Counted from the first letter of the stretch, positions 22,704 to 40,282 are shown. The stretch: 64,000 bases of DNA from Haematococcus lacustris (GCA_030144725.1 JASKMD010000026.1:10346616-10410615); one strand, 5' to 3'. Translations and numbers: made by a program. The notes: generated from the sequence alone by a model not told the origin.

Positions 22704-22959
22704 CAAATCTCAGGCCGTAATTCTCAAACTACCTGTTTTTTATTCGCCTGAGTGGTCCTTGCCTCCATCCCACATCTGACGCACCTGGTACCGCGTACTA
22801 CTCGACCAGCATCTCTCTCAATTGCCCTAAAGGCAATAAGTACCAACACGAATTCTGGTAGGACCCTAGCATGGACTCTACAATAAATGATGACAGTCGT
22901 GTGGTCATGTACTAACGCGAAATGGCCCAGAGTGAGGCTACATGCACCATATGCGCTCT

Positions 22960-25900
22960 CTACATACTCTCTACCCGCATTAAGAGCGATAACAAATGTT
23001 CTGACAGTTGCTTAAAGCTTGGTCGCGCTTCCGGCTCCGCCGACAAGCAGCGAGCAGCCAGATCAGCGAAAGCCGCTTCTACCTGGCCCACCGTGTCCGG
23101 TGGCTGGGCCGCGCGATCCTCGCCTTCACGCAGAGGCAGCGTGAAGTTGAAGAGCATGTGCGGCGCGCGACCATCTCCATGGGATGCCTCCCTTGCCGCG
23201 AGGTAGTGCTTCCACGCGCTTCGCTGATAGCCCAACTCCCAGGCAGTGATCCCGAAGCTGAACACGTCAGATGCCTTGCTGGCCCGGCCCGAGCGCAGCA
23301 GCTCCGGCGCCATGTCTGCAATGAGGTGGAAGCGTTCCTCCTTGCAACACCCGGCTAACCGCCATCCCCATCGCAACGTCCGCAGTCATGCAAGATGCAA
23401 GCGACAATACAGGATATCATACAACACTGGTAAAGACAGTTGTGTGGCACAAGCCCTGCATACTGGCAGCACTGGGAACCTCCACCCTGAATCACAAAAT
23501 TGAAGCTGGCAGACATACTCGCAGGCTTCAGCAGAGACCACTGCCATCTTGTGTGAACGCAGGCTAGTCACACTTACACAAAAAGGTTCCATGACGGACA
23601 TTGCTGATGTGGCTTTGGTCCGGGTGCAGGCGGCTGCTTAGACCAAAGTCACACACCTGAGAGTAACAAACAGAGAAGGCAGCAGGAGTGTGACAAGGTG
23701 ACGGTGATGCTCTTAGTTCAGTGGGATGGCGAGCTGTCATCAATGGCCTCGCTGGGTGGAACAGAGCAGCAGCTGACAGGGCTCCAAAATGAGCCCCTCA
23801 GGCCGCTGCCCCTCAACCTCCCTAACATTGGACGACCAGCAGGCAGCGCTTCTGCATGTGGTAGCGATGGCATACACCCCAGAAACCAGCTGGCAACTGG
23901 ACCGATAGCAGCTTGGACTCAATATAATCAATGCAGAGCAGACACCATGGTTTTAAAGCGGGAAGTGCGCACAGTGCGCACACCATGTGGTCATCATGCA
24001 GGCACCATGCAACTGCCCTGGCAGGAGTGTAGCTCACCTTGAGCACAACGACAGGCTCTGAGACTTGAGGGTGAGAGGAGGGCACCAGCTGCAGCAGGAT
24101 GTTCTCCGGTTTCAGGTCGCCATGTACCAGGTTGCGGGCATGCAAGTGTGCCTGAGCACGCAGGTTAAGCAGGCAGGCAGGCGGCCAGGTGAAGAGGTGG
24201 GCATACAGGCTCATGCACGGCACATCAGGATCTGGGATGCATTTTGTCAGCAGCCATTCAGGGTAAGGCCATGAGGCAGAGCAGAAGAAAGGCGTGTTCT
24301 ACATGAGGGGTTGGGCGTTGTGGCACTGCCCTGCACACCTCTCCATGCTACCCCTACACCTACCCCTTACCCCTGACCCCCACCCCTGACCCCCACTCCT
24401 TACTCCCATGATTTGCTGCTGATGACCCAAGGCTAATTAGCTGGGTCGCGTCAGCTGGGCCCCTCGGCTTGCTCGACACTACTTTCTTCCCCACCCCACA
24501 GCCCACCATGCCCAAGCAGATGTCCACGCAGCACTGCAGCAGCAGCGCCAGGTCCAGCGTCTCGGCCTGCCCCAGCAACCTGCAGGATGGGACAGCACGG
24601 TCGGCTATACCTGCACCAGCCGCTAGCCAGTACAGCCTACCTGCTTTGCAGCATGGTTTACATGGAGGGTGATGGAGAGGATGCCAGAACCAGCAGCAGC
24701 AGGACAGGGTGCGAGGGGAGGCCGGAGGTGCCGTGCTGCTTACACACCCCTTCGCCCTTTGGAGGTGCCCTTTGGAGGTGCCACAGGAGGTGCCACAGAC
24801 AAAACACCGCTTTGTAGAGGTCCACACTCAGTGTTCCACTGCAATGAAGGCTCTAGGTTGAGGGCCAAGGTGCTGCTTACACTAAGTCGGCTTATCCCAG
24901 GTCGGGTCAGCTGGGTGCATACTCGGGTCAGTCGGTGCTGCATACTCTCCCAAGGGTCCGCCCATCCCCAAGCCGATCCGTGGCCCCTACTCTAGGCACA
25001 GAGTACCCCAAGCTGGGCTACAAGTGGGTGCGGGACCTAGTAGCCAAGGCCCTAGAGCAGCAGCCTGTAGCACAGTAGCGTGTGCTGGTCATGATTAGAG
25101 CTGTAGTAGCCAATGCTAGGAGTGTGGGAGTTGCTAGGGAGTTGCTTGGGAGTTGCTCGGGAGATGCTAGGGGTGTGTGATGCCAAGCTGTAACTGCCTC
25201 CTTTGTGATCTGGAGCTAGGGAGGGGCTTGGAGTGCGTAGTGCGGAGGGGCATGAGGCCACTAGGAGCCCCAGGCTGGGCCAGGCAGGGCCAGGCAGGCT
25301 GCTCAGGGCTACCCACCAGCGGCTCTCAATGGCCGACCGCAGTGACCCTCCCTGGCAGTACTCCTGCACCAGCATAAGCTGCCAATCTAGGCCCTGCGCC
25401 TGCACAGCAGCAGCAGGGTTGGGCTGGAGGCAGTGGCAAAACGTGACTGGCGCCAGCGTCAGGGGTCTGCTGAGGCCAGCATCAAGGTGTTTGCAGGTGC
25501 AGCGGTGACCGGGATGACCTGGCCTTCACACGCGGTTGTTGAAAGCGGTGCAGCGGGTCTGCCCCTGAGCTGCCAGGCTTCCTAGCTCCGGTGCCATGAG
25601 CATGCTTGCTTACACAAGCCAGCAACGGGCACTCCCCACACCCCTGCCCCACCCCACTCCTGCTCACCACAGCAGGCTGCAGAGGCAGCAGGCCATAGGT
25701 GTATGTGGCCACCAGGTTGCTGTGGTTCAGGCTCATGGCGATAGCAGCTTCCCGCAGCCCCTCATTTTGCATGGAAAGGCTCCTGCACAGAAGCCAACGA
25801 GCCAGCGGGCCATGGTGCATTGCAGGTGTCACCCCATGCAGGTGGACATCCCATGTGCAGCCTCCTTGGCGGGGTGAGGGTCAGGGTGAGGGTCAGGGTT

Positions 25901-28900
25901 AGGGACGGGGTCAGGGTTAGGTGCGGATAGGGTGAGGCTTAGGGTCAAGGTCGGAGTTAGCAGTGTCAGGGTCAGCCGCGCCCTCCAGCAGCAGGCAACC
26001 CTGGGCCCCCCACAGCCCCAGCAGAGCTCTAGCTGCAGGAGTTACAGTTGCTGGGCGTGGCCTTGATGCTCCCACAGCTTGGCTGGTAGCTATGTGTGTG
26101 TGGTGACAGCTGGGGCTGCAGCTGCAGCTCAGCTATAGCACAGCAAACGATGAAAGCTTTATGGAGGGATGCATTTCGCCTTTACATCGAATACACTGGT
26201 ACAGCGCAGCAAGGTGACAAAATGCTACATTGTCATCATCCATTTTTTTGCCTCTACAGGCCTGGCCATGGAGCGTAACAGCTTTAGGTGTAACCTACCC
26301 GCCCAGGTGTGAGTTGACTTGCAGGAGCAAGCGCTTCACGGCCACAGCCAAACCACGCCAGGTGCCTGCAGCCAGCGTCACCATCTCCACCACCACCATC
26401 ATCACCATCCTCACAGGAGCATGTCAAGGTTGCTGCAACACACACTGTGCAAGGCTTGAGGTGCAGAGGTGCAGCGGGCATGAGCGGCGGCAAGCAGTGC
26501 ACTCGCGTTGACTCTGAGTCGCTCCTCCTTCTTTTACAGCATCAAAGACAGGGCGTTTCACATGGGGCTGCTGCTGCTGCCAGCCAGCTGCACAGGTGGA
26601 GGTGATGCTGTGTATGTGGGCAGCGGCCAGCGCCTTGTCCACTGCGGCCAGTGATGCTGTAGAGGGGCGGTCAGGGTCAGAGGGGCGGTCTACTTCAGCC
26701 TTCCCGAGCTCGAAGTGATGCACATGACGATGAGGAGAAGGAGGAAACACACGCACGCTGCCTTGCAGTTGACTGGATTGGCTTGGCCCTGTTTCCTTTC
26801 CCTTGCACTTGTGTATTTTCACACAACCGTGTATTTTTCACGGGAAACCCAAGTTGCTAGAAAATGCCACCGCCCGTCGCACTGCACATCGCGTGATGGC
26901 TAAGACCCTGGGGCAAAGACCAGGATGGGGGCAGGGTGGTGCTTGTCGATGAGCACCGCACCAGCCGGGTCAGCTCAGCAGTGAATGGCAAGCAGCCCTG
27001 TGAGGTGGAGCTAAACAAACTCAGTGCCACGAGGCCTGCAGGCTGGAGGCCACCAGCAGGGCAGGTAGAACCCCGCCTGGTGCGCCCAGCCTGGAGCCAG
27101 GAGCGTGGCCAGCCAGTGCGGGGCCTGGTGTGGTGCCCGGTAGTGGCCCCCCGCAAGCCCCCACAAGCCCCACGCAGCAGCCAGGCAGCCACACAGCCAG
27201 CAGCCTCAGAGCCAGGGCCCAGCACTCCCCCTCCAGCGAAGCGCAGCAAGCCGGCAGCTGAGCCCACCAAGGGCAAGGGCAAGGGCAAGGCTGCCAAAGC
27301 CAAGCCAGCACCACAGCCAGGCAGGTGGCTGGACAGGGACTGCAATGCAGCATTGAACATGCAGCGCATTGGGGAGAGCAGGTGGCGGCCGCTGGAGCTG
27401 TGCTACTGGCCAGACCAGGGAGCTCTGCCAGCCAAGGGCAAGGAGTACCCTGGCCTGGGGTACAAGCGGCTGCGAGACAAGCCCCCCAAGGCCCAGGAGC
27501 AGCAGCAGCCTGCTGAGGCACAGTAGTGTGTGCCCCCCCTCTTGAGCTGTCATCAGCTTACAATTAGTGCATGTTTTGTCATGCCAACTCTACATCATAG
27601 CCCTCGGGTCAGGCAATAATGTAGGTGGTAGGCGGGCTCATGTGCCATGTGCACTGGGTTTACTCCACACAGCCCAATAACACTGTTTGAGTCGGATCTA
27701 GTTAGTGGCTACTAGTGGCTGATAGTGTATGCTAGTGGGTACTTCTGATCCGGCTCAAATGGAGGCCCTAGTGAGGGACAAGGGGGCTGCTGCTGCTGGT
27801 ATTAATGCTGCTTCTGCTGCTTCTGTAATGCTAGCAATGCTGCTTCTGCTGCTGGTGCTGCTGGTGCTGCTGCTGTTGCTGCTGCTGCTGGTACCGTTGA
27901 CGGTGGCCTTTGGAGGTGCCCTTTGGAGGTGCGAGAGTGAGTGACAGTGCTGTGCTGGCGCTTCTGTTGAGTATGATAACAATGATGGCACACAGAGGGT
28001 GGCACGCGCAGAAGGAGATGGCAGGCAGGCCATAGGGTTGTGGGGGCAGGAGGGTGCTGTGGGTGGACTGCTGACGTGTCAGTGGGGTCTGCTGTGTTGC
28101 CACCAGATGGCTGGACATGCCAGATAAACCATCCAGCCTTCATTTCCCTCTTCCCCCTTCTCCCCTCCCCTCCCCTCCCTCCTCGCCGCTCACCCTTCCC
28201 TCTTTCCTCCCTCCTCGACACTCACCCAGGTACACTGAGCCATGGCGGCCTTCACCCAAGGCATGGGTCAACACCAGCCCCTCCAACTCTGATGGTCCCA
28301 CTGCCACTGCCTGTGCTGTTGGTGTTGTCGACTCCTTTATTTCGCCGTTGTCCTCACGCGTCTGGCGACCATTAAGCGACTGCAGCTCAACTCCCACATG
28401 CGCCACATTGTAGCTCCGTGCGGCAACCGGAACGCCACGCAGGGACTGTCGCTGCTGGCTCGTGGCTTTGACCGTTCCATCTGTTGCCGGTCGCAGCGGT
28501 CGCCGCACGATCGTAACGCCCGACCGGGCCGCTGCAGTGACGGCACTTGGCTGGCCTGTGAGCGTGGCTTGGATCTGCGCATATTCTCGTTGCAGCGCGA
28601 CGCGTTGAGCCGCGGCGAGCATGCGGTGCAGCTCCGACACAACCGGGTTGGCGCACTCCAACATCGACTGGGACGACGACTCGGTGGTCGAACCTTGCCC
28701 AGGACCAGCGGCACCAGCTAGGAGATTTTCAGGTATGCTTGGAGGAGTGATGCTCTGCAAAACCCCATGCGCATGGACATGGGCATGAGGGGCATGCATG
28801 GCTGGCTCTTGGGGCGAGGAAGATAGGAGGGATGGAGCATGGATTGTAGGGTTGGTGATGGCTCTGGAGAGAGAGGACTCACTGAAGCAATCGCTTGAGG

Positions 28901-29738
28901 GGGCACTGCTAGATAGAAGCCGTTGCATGCCACTCCCATCTCTCTCCCCTGACCCTCTGGCCGGGTGCAGTGGCCAGGGCACTAGAGCCTGCCAGCCTCG
29001 CCTCCCAAACTGAGGCTCCCAGGCTGCTGCCCCTGCTGCAGGCCATGTGTGCGTCTGCCGCCCTGATTCTGCATTGCCACGCAGGCCTCTCTCCTCCCTT
29101 GCTGCCTGTGTCACGTCTGACGATGGGAGAGCAGACCAGCGCCCACGCCAACTCTCTAGCACGTGTGATACAGTCGCAGCTGCTGCAGCAGCTGCTGCCG
29201 CTGCTCCTCCTGCTGCTGCCGCTCCCCCTCTTACACCCCTCCCATCTGTGAGCCCTACGCTCCTCCCCTGCCAGCCTGCCAGCCTTGCCATCCACGCCCC
29301 CACTCTCGCTATGCTAACATGGGGCAGGGTGCGCTGCTGTGAGTGTGCTGGGGTTGTGGCCAGGCATCGCCACAGGCTGCGGCCGACCATGCAGCACAGC
29401 AGCAGCCCCACAAGGCCAGACGCTAACGCTGCTGGCAGCTCCTTTGACAGCAGCCTCCCAGCACTGGCGTCTGAGCTAGGCAGAGGGGGATCAAAGGGAG
29501 GAGTCCTGGGCATGGGTTGGGTGGAATGCTGGAGGGGCTGCAGAGGAGGCGGCAGGGCTGAGGGTGTCAGTGCGGTGTGGGTGGAGGCAGGGAAGGGCAG
29601 CGGGGTGTTGCCAGGGCCCAGGCCGCCTCGTGGGTAAGCAGCCAGCACACTGGCGTCCAGCTGCAGGCCCAGGGGGTGGGGAGCACCTGCTTGGGATGGG
29701 GAGGTGGTGGTGAAAGCAGTGGGTGGCCAAGAGGCGGC
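22960..29738 (-). CDS. Transmembrane receptor-like protein kinase, TM and kinase exons
   Basis: Exons: 29,738-28,226; 26,365-26,319; 25,782-25,668; 25,399-25,317; 24,579-24,507; 24,151-24,038; 23,656-23,578; 23,315-22,960. All junctions match in phase except that a short exon is probably missing between 26,319 and 25,782. All hallmark subdomains are present: Gly-rich loop LGEGRHGSVYLG, VAVKRLLLQ, helix-C region EAAIAMSLNHSNLV, hinge MLVQEYCQGGSLRSA, catalytic loop HGDLKPENILL, VCDFGLS, GTFLYMAPELL, SDVFSFGITAWEL and RPSFKQL. The kinase is expected to be active, with a tyrosine-kinase-like/Raf-like flavour. A hydrophobic segment (ALASGLVGLLLCCMVG) near 29,350-29,430 precedes a long Ala/Ser-rich linker. 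Upstream ectodomain exons probably lie at 31-45 kb. Fanzor fragments lie in the intron at 26.8-28.2 kb. Confidence 0.85.
24785..24882 (+). repeat. Partial family-1 Fanzor 3' module
   Basis: Cacagacaaaacaccgcttt, agtgttccactgcaatgaag and gctctaggttgaggg match the distal half of the module after the Fanzor ORF at 36.5 kb. The proximal half is absent. It lies in a kinase-gene intron. Confidence 0.65.
24997..25077 (+). pseudogene. Fanzor C-terminal tail remnant
   Basis: The plus-strand reading EYPKLGYKWVRD followed by QQPVAQ and TAG resembles the tail of family-1 Fanzor (EYPGLGYKRLRDKPPKAQ). Only the last 25 or so codons remain. It lies in an intron of the kinase gene. Confidence 0.5.
26916..27526 (+). 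pseudogene. Family-1 Fanzor C-terminal half (RuvC-II to stop)
   Basis: An open frame of about 200 codons covers the C-terminal half of a Fanzor (eukaryotic TnpB-like) nuclease. RuvC-II is VVLVDEHRTSRVSSAVNG (catalytic Glu present). A Pro/Lys linker follows, then RuvC-III GRWLDRDCNAALNMQRIGE with the DxNAA signature, the tail EYPGLGYKRLRDKPPKAQ and TAG. The zinc-ribbon cysteines usual after the TS motif are replaced by SS. RuvC-I and the N-terminal half are missing by internal deletion, so this copy cannot be an active nuclease on its own. Unlike the 58-kb copy it keeps Trp in RPAWSQERG, which shows that the stop there is secondary. It is inserted antisense in a kinase-gene intron. Confidence 0.8.
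27527..27792 (+). ncRNA. Family-1 Fanzor 3' module, candidate omegaRNA/right end
   Basis: It starts at the stop codon. Landmarks are ccctcttgagctgtcatcag, attagtgcatg, gtcatgccaactctac, gtcaggcaataatgtagg, tggtaggcg and cacacagccca. The first about 110 nt align with the equivalent regions at 30.98, 36.50, 40.28 and 58.17 kb, and the distal part matches 56,256-56,420 on the other strand. Conservation beyond a stop codon across copies points to function or element-end identity. An RNA product is an inference. Confidence 0.5.
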
Positions 29739-29860
29739 CTGCAGGTCAGACCAGCGGGTGCAGGCGGCGGGGCTGTGAGGCAGGCTATGAACTACTTTGT
29801 GAAAGCCATGATAACCCAAGTTGCTTAAAATGTCACAGCCGTCTCAAAGCACATCGCGCA

Positions 29861-29944
29861 ATGGCTCGGAAGAAGCGGAAGGGCACCACCAAGCAAATGA
29901 AGGGCCCGACAAAAAAACGAAAGGGTGCGTTGTCGTATCCCTAG
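29861..29944 (+). CDS. Short basic leader peptide, NLS-like, possible Fanzor first exon
   Basis: A 27-codon ORF, MARKKRKGTT...PTKKRKG, with two clusters typical of nuclear localisation signals. The upstream flank is shared with the Fanzor copy at 26.85 kb, so this is probably the first coding exon of a family-1 element. Fanzor proteins need nuclear entry and commonly carry such signals. A donor-like gtgcgt follows KKRKG. The link to the downstream RuvC part is inferred from position only. Confidence 0.4.
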   Translation: MARKKRKGTTKQMKGPTKKRKGALSYP

Positions 29945-30294
29945 ATCCGACTGTTTCATGAGCTCCGCGTTGTGTAAGCAAACGTCGCTCCTGTTGGTGC
30001 CATCACAGCTTCTTGTTCCCCACAAGGCAAGCAACGACAAGATCAAAGGGATGGTGTGGGCGGGCAGCGGCGGCACACACAGCGGTGGCCCCGTGGCGTT
30101 TGATGTACATCACTGTACGATGTGGGAGGAATGGAGGTGCTGTGAGTGAGAATGGAGGCTGGTGCTGGGGCAGGTGCTTGGGCCTGTCAGGGTTTATGCT
30201 GGGGTGCTGTGGGGCTGAGGGAGCCGGGGGGCAGGCTGACGGCTACGCTGTTGTAGGAGTTGCTGTCGCAGCATGCTGACATCTAGACCTGCCC

Positions 30295-30955
30295 TTGCGG
30301 TATTGCGTGCCTGCTGCAAGGTGGTGTGCAGGCCCAGGGGCACAGACCAGCGGCGGGGCAGGGTGGTGCTAGTGGATGAGCACCGCACCAGCCGGGTCAG
30401 CTCAGCAGTGAATGGTCAGCAGCCCTACGAGAGGCAGCTGAACAAACGCAGGGCCATCAGGCCTGAAGACTGGAAGCCCCCAGCAGGGCAGGTGCACCAC
30501 CGCCTAGTGCGCCCAGCCTGGAGCCAGCAGCGTGACCAGCCAGTGAGGGGCATGATGTGGTGCCGGTAGTGCCCCCCCACAAGCCCCCACAGGCCCCAGG
30601 CAGCAGCCAGGCAGCCACACAGCCAGCAGCCTCAGGGCCTGGGCCTGGGCCTGGGCCTGGGGCCTGGGAGCACTCCCCTGCCAGCCAAGCACAACAAGCG
30701 CACTGAGGCTGAGCGGGCAGCTGAGCCTAGCCAGCCCACCAGGGGCAAAGGCAAGGCCCAGGGCAAGGCTGCCAAGGCAAAGCCCGCCCCACAGCCAGGC
30801 AGGTGGGTAGACAGGGACTGCAATGCAGCGCTGAACATGCAGCGCATTGGGGAGAGCAAGTGGCGCCCACTGGTGCTGTGCTACTGGCCAGAGCAGGGAG
30901 CTCTGCCAGCCAAGGGCAAGAAGTACCCTGAGCTGGGCTACAAGCGGCTGTGAGA
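30295..30955 (+). pseudogene. Family-1 Fanzor C-terminal pseudogene
   Basis: Begins at VLRACCKVVCRPRGTDQ and keeps RuvC-II VVLVDEHRTSRVSSAVNG. A one-base deletion after MMWC (tggtgccggtag against tggtgcccggtag) shifts the frame and creates a stop near 30,569. The other frame carries on through a Gly/Leu repeat, the Lys/Pro linker and RuvC-III GRWVDRDCNAALNMQRIGE. The tail ends early at CGG CTG TGA, where other copies have CGA. It is a dead copy in the large receptor-gene intron, antisense to that gene. Confidence 0.75.
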
Positions 30956-30984
30956 CCGCCCACCCTAGCTGGGCCCACTTACAG

Positions 30985-31165
30985 TTATCAGTTATGTCAT
31001 CCACTTACAGGTAGTGCATGTTTGTCACGCCAGGTCCAGGCTACACCCTTGACACATGCAATCGTGAAGGTGGAAAGCGCCCATGCCATGTGTGTGAGGG
31101 GTTCAACTCCATACAGACAAATTACCACCCCGAGTGAGGGTCCTGTCATTTTGCCTTTGTGATGA
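30985..31165 (+). ncRNA. Family-1 variant 3' module
   Basis: Landmarks are cttacaggtagtgcatg, gtcacgccaggtcc, ggtggaaagcgcccatgcc, ccatacagacaaatta and gagggtcctgtcattttgcc. It is the most diverged module still attached to a Fanzor ORF. Its end matches the solo fragment at 45,155-45,215. Confidence 0.45.
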
Positions 31166-31264
31166 TACTTGTTGCCCTCTCAGCTGTCAAGAGAGGTGCT
31201 GACAAGTTACTCTTGTGTCAGAATGATGAGATCAGAGCACATCTCAGCAGAGCCCGGCCACACA

Positions 31265-37367
<6,103 letters not shown>

Positions 37368-38704
37368 CTGCGCTAGTGCAAGGATACAATCGGCTGGCTT
37401 AGGCGGTGGCCGAGGTACATGTGACAACAGAGGGAGTGTGACGTACAACTTCCAACCTTGCTGCGTACCAACCGCAAACATCAGCAGTCGCAATCATGGC
37501 AGCAGTCGTAGCAGCAGCAGCAGCAGCATAAGCGCCAGAGGCCAGAAGTAACAGCTGCAGTTGTTGCAGCAGCAGGGCAGATTAACGTATGGTGGATGGG
37601 CATTGCAATGGCAGGCTAGGCGCACTCCCGACCTTGGCCCTGGCTCTAGCGACACTTACTGTCAGACCTTCCTGGCTGTACAGTCGGGCCCTCATTCAAG
37701 GAGCTGAGCACTGTCATGCGGAAGGGCAGGGCCTCGCCCAAGGGGTCCAGCCCATTTAGGGGGTAAGCACCAACAGTCAGCCGCTGGGTGGCTTCAGGGG
37801 GGCTGACGCCCTGCAACACAGCACAGCAGCCCGCTGACTCAGCCTTGGCACAACACAGACCCTTGCTCCTTGCTGTCGGCCTCGTGGCCCTGTATCACGG
37901 TGACTGGCAACCCAAGTGAGGCATGTCCCTAAGCAGCAGCTGGCTAATGTCTGGGGAGCTGGGATTGTCAGGTCCTGCCGCCCTCCCTGCCTTCCCTCCC
38001 TGCCTTCCCTCGCTGCCTTCCCTTGCTGCCTTCCTTCCCTGCCTCCCCTCCCTGCCTTCCCTCCCTGCCCCACCCCTTGTAGGCAGATGCAACTCACAGC
38101 CGCAGTGCAGACCCCAACCAAGGGGCAGTCTCCCAGCCCCACCTGGGAAGGTGTTGGGGCGTTGGGACTGTTGTGACCTGGCAGACCCAGACATGCTAGT
38201 CACGTGCAGCGCAGGCAGGGCCAAGGGTCAGTGGCAGCTGATAGAGATGAATTCAGCGCTGCCACCCCTACCTGGGCAGATGACTCAGGAGGCAGCCCTG
38301 TGAGCAGCATGGGCTTGCTGTCCACGAGGGTCTGGCTGATTGGGGGCCAGGGGGCCCGCACCTGCACGCCAAGCGGCCCCAGGCAGCGGCTTACTGCTGC
38401 TTGCCTGGCACACTGGAGCATGAAAGCTTGAAGTGGGATGGTGAGGGGCTGTTGCCTCGGTAACAGCAACATTCACATTCTGTCCTTCACCCTTGGGCTT
38501 CTCTTGCCTCGTGCCTTTACCCCCTTGTGCCACCTAATGCCTTACGCCTTTGACCAGTCCTGACCTCTCACGCCCCCTTATGCCTTTGCCACAGTGTTGA
38601 ACACTTGTTTGCCACCTCCACTGTAAACTCATAGTGCCTCCTCCCACGCTTGTCGCATCTTTGACAACAGCGTAGCTACACGACCGGCCAACCCCATTGA
38701 TGCT

Positions 38705-38790
38705 CGCAGGCCATCAGCTGCCTGAGCTGCCCACCAAGGGCAAGGCACACCCAGGCTTGAGATACACGTGGGCAACCACCACCCCTAGTA
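38705..38790 (+). pseudogene. Possible Fanzor C-terminal tail remnant
   Basis: The reading LPELPTKGKAHPGLRYTW resembles the family tail (LPAKGKEYPGLGYKRL) and the minus-strand remnant at 49.3 kb. It is very short and not supported by flanking module sequence. Confidence 0.3.
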
Positions 38791-40148
38791 TGGGGCCATA
38801 GAAACGCTCCACTCAGACACTCCACTCAGGCACTTGCTGCCCGCAGGGGGGCCGAGGAGGATGCTGTTCTATGAGGCTGACACCATGGTGAGCTGTTGGC
38901 GGCATACTTGACCCAGGCATACCTATCGTTCACCCACTGCCCCTGCCCCTGGGCCCCTGGGCCTAGCCCTGCACCCACCCTACTCCCCTGCACCTCACCC
39001 GGTTGTATGCAAGCGTGGCAGGGGTGGTCAGGGGGTACACCTCCATGAAGGCTGGCTGGTCCGCTAGGTCTATGGCCACAGGGCTGATGCTGCCGCCCTC
39101 CGACACGTAGCGCAGCAGCCGGGCCTCCTCAGGGGGGACCAGGACCGCCACGTTGAACAGCAGGAGGTCGGAGTTGAACAGCTTGTGGCTGTGGCCAGCA
39201 GGACGGGGGTGACAGGGTGACAGGGTGAGGGGGTAAGGAGCAGACAAGACGGAGTGGCTTGTCAGGGCTGGGTGCTGCATGGCAAAGCGCTGGGTGAGCT
39301 GCTTGAGCTGATCTTAGGCCCAGCCCAGCTGATTCTTCGAAGAAATCAAGGATGACAGTTGACATGTTCGTATAGCAGGGGCAAGTGGGGTCGTCAACCA
39401 CTGGGACAAGGGGTGTCAAGCAAGGGGTGTCATGCAAGCACCGCATCAAGGGCTTTCAAGGAGCTGTCGTGTGTTGAGGGTGCTGGTGCCCAGTGTAGCA
39501 AAGCAGAAGGGCATGACATTTCCATGCAAAGCTTGTTAGTGTCGTTTCTGCAAGAAAAAAGGTCCCCGCTGTGACGGGCACATGCAAGTGGTGTCATCAA
39601 GATGGGTACGGGTGACGATTTACAGGAACGTTTAGAAGTCATGAAGATGGGTACAGAACGTTCAGGAACGTTGACGAGTACGCTAGGTGCATTGCGTACA
39701 CTACAGCAGGTGCCCTTGCTTACACTCACTTGGTGAGCAGGGGCTCCGGCACCCTGAGGCCCCAGAGCATGCTGGACAGCTGGCCGCATGCGCGCAGCCA
39801 AGGGTGTGACATCAGCATGCTGCCCCGCCACACTGACCTGCAGGCATGCAGGCATGTGTATGCATGTGATGTGCGTGCACCAGGGCAGCGTGTACAGAGC
39901 CAGATAGGGTCCTGGGCACGCTGCATGGCCATGTTGTGTCCTGATGTTTTCTTGGTGGAGGGTGTGAACAGTGTACCGACCAAAGCAAAGACCAAAGCTA
40001 AGACATGCCAGCCTAGCCTCACAGCATGCTGACATCCAGACATGCCCTTTGGAGGTGCCCTTTGGAGGTGCGAGAGTGAGTGACACACGGGTATAAGTAG
40101 GTGTGAGCAGGTATGAGCTGGTATGAGCCTAGTGGCGCAATGCCTCCG

Positions 40149-40282
40149 AGCTGGAGCTGTGCTACTGGCCAGAGCAGGGAGCTCTGCCAGCCAAGGGCAA
40201 GGAGTACCCTGAGCTGGGGTACAAGCGGGTGCAAGACAAGCCACCCAAGGCCCAGCAGCAGCAGCCCGCTACGGCACAGTAG
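40149..40282 (+). pseudogene. Family-1 Fanzor C-terminal tail
   Basis: Only the last 44 codons remain (ELCYWPEQGALPAKGKEYPE to TAG), cleanly open and nearly identical to the other copies. The 3' module follows. The upstream sequence is unrelated (ctttggaggtgcc repeat), so this is a 5'-truncated insertion. Confidence 0.75.

Larger units (their letters stand above)
26847..27792 (+). mobile_element. Internally deleted family-1 Fanzor element
   Basis: The left end aacccaagttgct with aaaatg and cacatcgcg matches 29,814-29,862. Coding sequence resumes only at the RuvC-II region, and the 3' module runs to caagggggctgc near 27,792. The element lies in the kinase-gene intron, antisense to the kinase. 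The right-hand word gaggccctagtgagggacaa recurs at 55,150 and 56,265. Confidence 0.65.
29814..31165 (+). mobile_element. Rearranged family-1 Fanzor element
   Basis: The 5' end aacccaagttgctt matches 26,847. A basic leader peptide follows at 29,861, Fanzor C-terminal coding begins near 30,295, and the 3' module ends near 31,165. Between 30,180 and 30,260 lies a piece that, on the minus strand, resembles the receptor ectodomain exon at 35.9 kb (NSYNSVAVSLPPGSLSP versus GSYNTVAASLPPGYLSQP), so the interior is composite. Confidence 0.45.

Noticed and set aside
28140..29819. Single 559-residue minus ORF as a complete gene
   Set aside because: It ends in an intron after the Gly-rich loop. It is one exon of the receptor kinase, not a gene by itself.
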